This document shows positions 60,532 through 64,000 of a stretch of 64,000 bases of DNA, in pieces (the stretch's first letter is position 1; each line of letters opens with the position of its first letter). Source of the DNA: Cacconaster sp045642485 (GTDB lineage Bacteria; Bacteroidota; Bacteroidia; Bacteroidales; UBA932). Where the stretch lies: the NCBI GenBank assembly GCA_045642485.1, contig JAZUIV010000016.1, forward strand, positions 1 through 64,000. The letters run 5' to 3'. The notes below the pieces were generated by a model. It saw only the letters and a list, made by a program, of their open reading frames with translations. It was not told the DNA's origin and did no database searches. Position numbers and translations under genes: made by a program.

Positions 60532-63500
60532 TCAGTCCGCTATTCCCTGCCACTTGAACGTTATCCACAAAGAATTCAAGACTGACCTTTGGGCTGCCGG
60601 GACATCAAGTTCCGTCCAATAGTCACTGTCTCCCTTCATAATATCTATATCGTAATCTATCATTCCTACTAAATGAGTAGCGGAAGTTGTTGTACCCGAG
60701 TCAGTCTTATAATGAGCATACACGTCAAGATGTATTGAATAAGTAATAGAGCCATACATTGCACCATTACAACGGAACCCGTTATTGGTTGTCCCTCCAT
60801 TGGAAATCTTTCCATTCTTTATCTCAAATTTCGGATTGACTCCCGGATCATCATCGTCAGCAGACCAATTGTCCAACCTGATTTCAATGAAATCCACAAT
60901 GGACTCTGAAGTAGCTTTCAAAGTATTCGACGTTACTCCTTTATATGTGAAGTATACACTGCCTTCTCCAACATTGTTCCAGTAAGTTGTACCTCCCGCT
61001 GCACTTGACATTGCTCCAGATGTAACCGCACTTACCGAAGACGTAACATCGCTTCCATCATAATAAACTTTATATTGTCTACCACTACTAACCGTATTAT
61101 TCATATAAATGGGACTATTACCTACCCATTCCGCAGTCAAGGTATGCGTTACCACAGGCGGATCAACAGGCGTAGTACCCTTCTTCAGCTGCTTTGACGT
61201 AGCCGTCTTTGAGCCGCTCTTGCTTCCGCTGCCTGATACGGTCACCTTCACATCCGCAGTACGGTCACTTGTCGTACTGCTATTGGCACTCCACGTCACT
61301 TCACCCGTGCTTGAATTAACACTGAATCCAGTGGTATAATAAGCGGCATCTGAATACTTGACAGTAAGATCCGTCACATTGGTCGTAGAAGGCGCCTGAC
61401 CTTCATCTCCGGGCTGTGTAAAGGTTGCCGTCGCCGTTCCTTCCTTAGAGTTGACTTCAACCTTCGCAGTGACTACAATACTTCTGGCTGACGTACTGGT
61501 CCGGGATTCTGTCTTTGTCTGCGAATACGTCAATCCCGTCGGCGAAGCCTTTCCACCTTCAGCAGAAACATCAGGATAACTGAAGTTTGATACGGATACC
61601 TCGCTGTACTCGTTTGACGATGTCCCTTCATTGGGGTCCGCTTTCAGAGTTTTACCAAAATATGACGATTTACATTCAAATCCGGTAGCGGAGCCCGAAT
61701 AGGAGACTGTTCCTCCTGTTGTTACGGTTTCAACCTTGTCATCTGTTCCGGAATCACCATTCTGGGTACAAGTGGCTGAAGTTGACGCTGTCTTTCCGTT
61801 CAAAGAAAGAGACGCACTCACTTTCTTGCTTCGTGAATCGGTTGAACTGCGACCCTTGGTCGTTTTTGTCTGTGTGAATGACACCCCGTCCAAATTATAT
61901 GTAGCACCTGCAAGAGGGAATACTGTATTGGAAGGAGAGAATGTCACGACGGGGTCGCCGTAAACCACACCTCCACCGCTGCCGGCATTGCTTCCCGCCG
62001 TAATCTTGCCACTGCTGTGAGACAATGCGGAAGAACCGCTTACAACGGAATAACTTATCGAAGCCCCTGACGTTATCGGTGTCTTTGTCGTCGTCGATGT
62101 CTGACCGGAGTCTCCGTTCTGCGTTACGCTTGCGGAAGCAGTATTGGATTCATTGTGTGCCGTCACTGTAGCGGTAACCTGTATGCTTCGTTCTGAAGTG
62201 GATGTACGGGCATCCGTAACAACAGTCTTTGTCTGGCTGTACGAAATCTTCGGGCTTGACGAACCTCCCGCAACGGGGATGTCATCATAAGAGAAACTCA
62301 GATTCTCTATTTCTCCGTACGTAGTGCCGCCTTTCGTTGTCACACCGGCATTGCTTTGCGGAGTGACTTTACCCGTGGATGAACTGAGGGAGAATCCTTC
62401 AGCAGAACCGGAATACTTGACCGTATATTCGCCGCTTGACAGCGTCCTGGTTTCGGTGCTTCCATCCGAATAATTGTAAACCTGCTTGACCGTAAGGGTG
62501 GGAGAAACGGCCGAAGTGCTGTTGTATGCAACAGGTCCCGGATAAGAAAGGGTAACCGTTGGAATTCCATAACTCTTCACACTAATACCTGCCAGTTGCG
62601 AAATCGTCCTTGTGGCCGTGTTCCCGTTGCCGTTCTTAAGAGTGATTGTCGCTGACCTTGCCGCGCCCGTATTGGCGTCAACAGTGATTGTAACCCCCTT
62701 GAAGTCACCTCCCGCAGAGGTAGTGCTCACACGGGCCCAGCTCTGGTTGGAGGAGATTGTCACGTTGTCATACGGATTCGACTGGGACACATACTCCCAA
62801 TCGGAAGTTGCGGACGAACCCGAAGACCACGTCCTTGTGTACTTCTTATAGACTTTTGCCACATGATATGCACACGTTTGAAATGATGCCGTTCCTCCGG
62901 AAGCGGCGACATTACTGAATCCTGTTTCCTGATAAGTTCCTACGTTCCAGTCGGAATTCTCCGTCTTCGAATCGGCCTGTACAGTGGAAACGACCTCATT
63001 CTTGACCTGAAATACATCCTCCGACGTGCTTCCGGCCTTGCCGTTGATGGTTGCACCTGCAGTAGCCGTGAACACTACTCCGCGGCTATAGTCATCAGTC
63101 CCCCTGTTCTTCGCGCTCACCTTGCCGTTTCCCGTATCGATGGAACCGCCGGAACTGTTCTTGGCACTGCCGCCCCAGGTCACGGTCACACCCGAAGGTA
63201 TGGCCGAACCCACGGCTGCAATCACGACATTCTCATCCCTGGAGCCGTCAGACCAGATTCTGGTGGCCGTCTGGCTGTAGGTCAGCGTCGGAGTAGCGGA
63301 GGAACCGTTCGCTCCCACATCGCTGTAAGAAAGTTCCAGGATAGGCTCGTTATATTCATACCCCGTAACTGTACGCATCTCCGGAGGAAGGACAGTGATG
63401 ACAAGCGTCCTGCACCTCTCCCCGTCCAACGTCCTTGCTACAAGTTTCGCCGTGATATCGGACTCGACAATGGAACCGCTGCAGACAGTCACATCGTTGT

Positions 63501-64000
63501 TTTCCTGCACGAAGGTAAGCCCTGAGGCAGTGAAGTTTTCTCCGGGTTCAAGAACATATTCCAATGAGGAAGGCGTGGGAATCACTGTGGCTGTTGCCTG
63601 CCCCATACTCGGCACCCTTATGGATGCCGGATTGAATCTCAGGTCACGGGTATCGGTGATTGTCCCCTTCTCCACCTTCCACGAGGTAAGGTCCTCATCG
63701 ATGGCTGTCACCTCTGTCGGAGCAAGGACCACGGTATAAGCCGTGTTTCTTGTTATGTCGAAGTTCGATGTGGCGTTAGCTCCAAGGTATATCCTGTACC
63801 TGAGATTCTCCACGCTCACACCTGTAGTGGCATAATCTCCCAAGACCTCCAGATATGTACACCTGGAAGCCGCGGCAGCTTTGACCGTGTTGTAGTTCTC
63901 GAACTCCTTCTTCCAGGGGTCGGTGTTGTCCGGGAGTATATCTCCCTGCAAATTTTCATATATGAAGAAGTGTACTCCCTTGCCCTGATTGAGCTGCGCC
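60532..64000 (-). CDS. Large repeat-rich surface protein, DUF4906-like, 5' end outside the window
   Basis: The frame is open to the last base, so the N-terminus is missing; at least 1155 residues are present. The first part (HFFIYENLQGDILP, CTYLEVLGDY, YRIYLGANATSNFDITRNT) matches Bacteroidota DUF4906/fimbrillin-like proteins. Then follow a BACON-like region (ISSNQSWARVST, ending ATRTISQLAGI) and at least three units of about 118 residues marked by YSQTKT or FTQTKT near nucleotides 62230, 61875 and 61520. Each unit continues to TQNGDSG or TQPGDEG. It is Ser/Thr-rich and likely a secreted, surface-attached adhesin. Confidence 0.8.
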   Translation of the reverse strand, partial: AQLNQGKGVHFFIYENLQGDILPDNTDPWKKEFENYNTVKAAAASRCTYLEVLGDYATTGVSVENLRYRIYLGANATSNFDITRNTAYTVVLAPTEVTAIDEDLTSWKVEKGTITDTRDLRFNPASIRVPSMGQATATVIPTPSSLEYVLEPGENFTASGLTFVQENNDVTVCSGSIVESDITAKLVARTLDGERCRTLVITVLPPEMRTVTGYEYNEPILELSYSDVGANGSSATPTLTYSQTATRIWSDGSRDENVVIAAVGSAIPSGVTVTWGGSAKNSSGGSIDTGNGKVSAKNRGTDDYSRGVVFTATAGATINGKAGSTSEDVFQVKNEVVSTVQADSKTENSDWNVGTYQETGFSNVAASGGTASFQTCAYHVAKVYKKYTRTWSSGSSATSDWEYVSQSNPYDNVTISSNQSWARVSTTSAGGDFKGVTITVDANTGAARSATITLKNGNGNTATRTISQLAGISVKSYGIPTVTLSYPGPVAYNSTSAVSPTLTVKQVYNYSDGSTETRTLSSGEYTVKYSGSAEGFSLSSSTGKVTPQSNAGVTTKGGTTYGEIENLSFSYDDIPVAGGSSSPKISYSQTKTVVTDARTSTSERSIQVTATVTAHNESNTASASVTQNGDSGQTSTTTKTPITSGASISYSVVSGSSALSHSSGKITAGSNAGSGGGVVYGDPVVTFSPSNTVFPLAGATYNLDGVSFTQTKTTKGRSSTDSRSKKVSASLSLNGKTASTSATCTQNGDSGTDDKVETVTTGGTVSYSGSATGFECKSSYFGKTLKADPNEGTSSNEYSEVSVSNFSYPDVSAEGGKASPTGLTYSQTKTESRTSTSARSIVVTAKVEVNSKEGTATATFTQPGDEGQAPSTTNVTDLTVKYSDAAYYTTGFSVNSSTGEVTWSANSSTTSDRTADVKVTVSGSGSKSGSKTATSKQLKKGTTPVDPPVVTHTLTAEWVGNSPIYMNNTVSSGRQYKVYYDGSDVTSSVSAVTSGAMSSAAGGTTYWNNVGEGSVYFTYKGVTSNTLKATSESIVDFIEIRLDNWSADDDDPGVNPKFEIKNGKISNGGTTNNGFRCNGAMYGSITYSIHLDVYAHYKTDSGTTTSATHLVGMIDYDIDIMKGDSDYWTELDVPAAQRSVLNSLWITFKWQGIAD

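Overview
The window is chromosomal DNA of a Bacteroidota bacterium, most likely a gut-type member of the order Bacteroidales; I cannot fix the genus. The evidence is the promoter signature TAnnTTTG in front of many genes, the rarity of Shine-Dalgarno sites, GroEL, EF-G and DnaE sequences of Bacteroidota type, families typical of the phylum (PspC proteins with an extra N-terminal domain, GH29/GH106/DUF5597/GH43 glycosidases, a DUF4906-like surface protein, a second EF-G) and many lipoproteins.

Layout. 1-9879: a membrane-anchored AraC regulator with a PrsW-like protease, a PspC protein, then an operon PadR - PspC protein - ABC ATPase - two MacB-type permeases - MacA-like adaptor - TolC-like channel. 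9874-13352 (minus): sufB-pnuC-sufC-sufD, with a transporter gene inside the Fe-S operon. 13364-16059: thioredoxin-like lipoprotein and groES-groL. 16048-17932: one accessory gene (DUF4062 + GHKL ATPase + winged helix) between two identical 70-bp copies of the groL end and terminator. 17993-23689: secreted SGNH hydrolase, M16 protease, metallophosphoesterase and a small secreted protein.

23828-35598 is the most accessory part. A two-gene GHKL-ATPase/STAS-like (DUF4325) module ends exactly in a copy of the 3' half of tRNA-Met. About 10.5 kb later the intact tRNA-Met lies in opposite orientation, so 24777-35563 is bounded by a perfect 120-bp inverted repeat. Inside are a glycan-degradation cluster (GH29, GH106, GH35/DUF5597, GH43, a FucU-like protein, a lipocalin-like lipoprotein), an ECF sigma unit and four copies of a 32-nt REP-like hairpin. 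No SusC/SusD pair, integrase or transposase is present.

35650-39005 (minus) is the str operon rpsL-rpsG-fusA-rpsJ, cut off after rpsJ from the S10 ribosomal operon that usually follows. 39107-57695 is core housekeeping: U32 family protein, polyprenyl synthetase, rsgA, S41 protease, dnaE, gpmI, rnr, ispE, thiL, mrp, EF-G2, a LolD-like ATPase and trmN6. Two unusual non-coding repeats lie here: a 125-bp branched inverted-repeat element (51959-52083) and palindromic repeats between thiL and mrp (53097-53239).

57680-64000: a decayed amidohydrolase, a tandem-HTH regulator, a lipoprotein, and the 3' part of a very long repeat-rich surface protein that runs off the end of the window.
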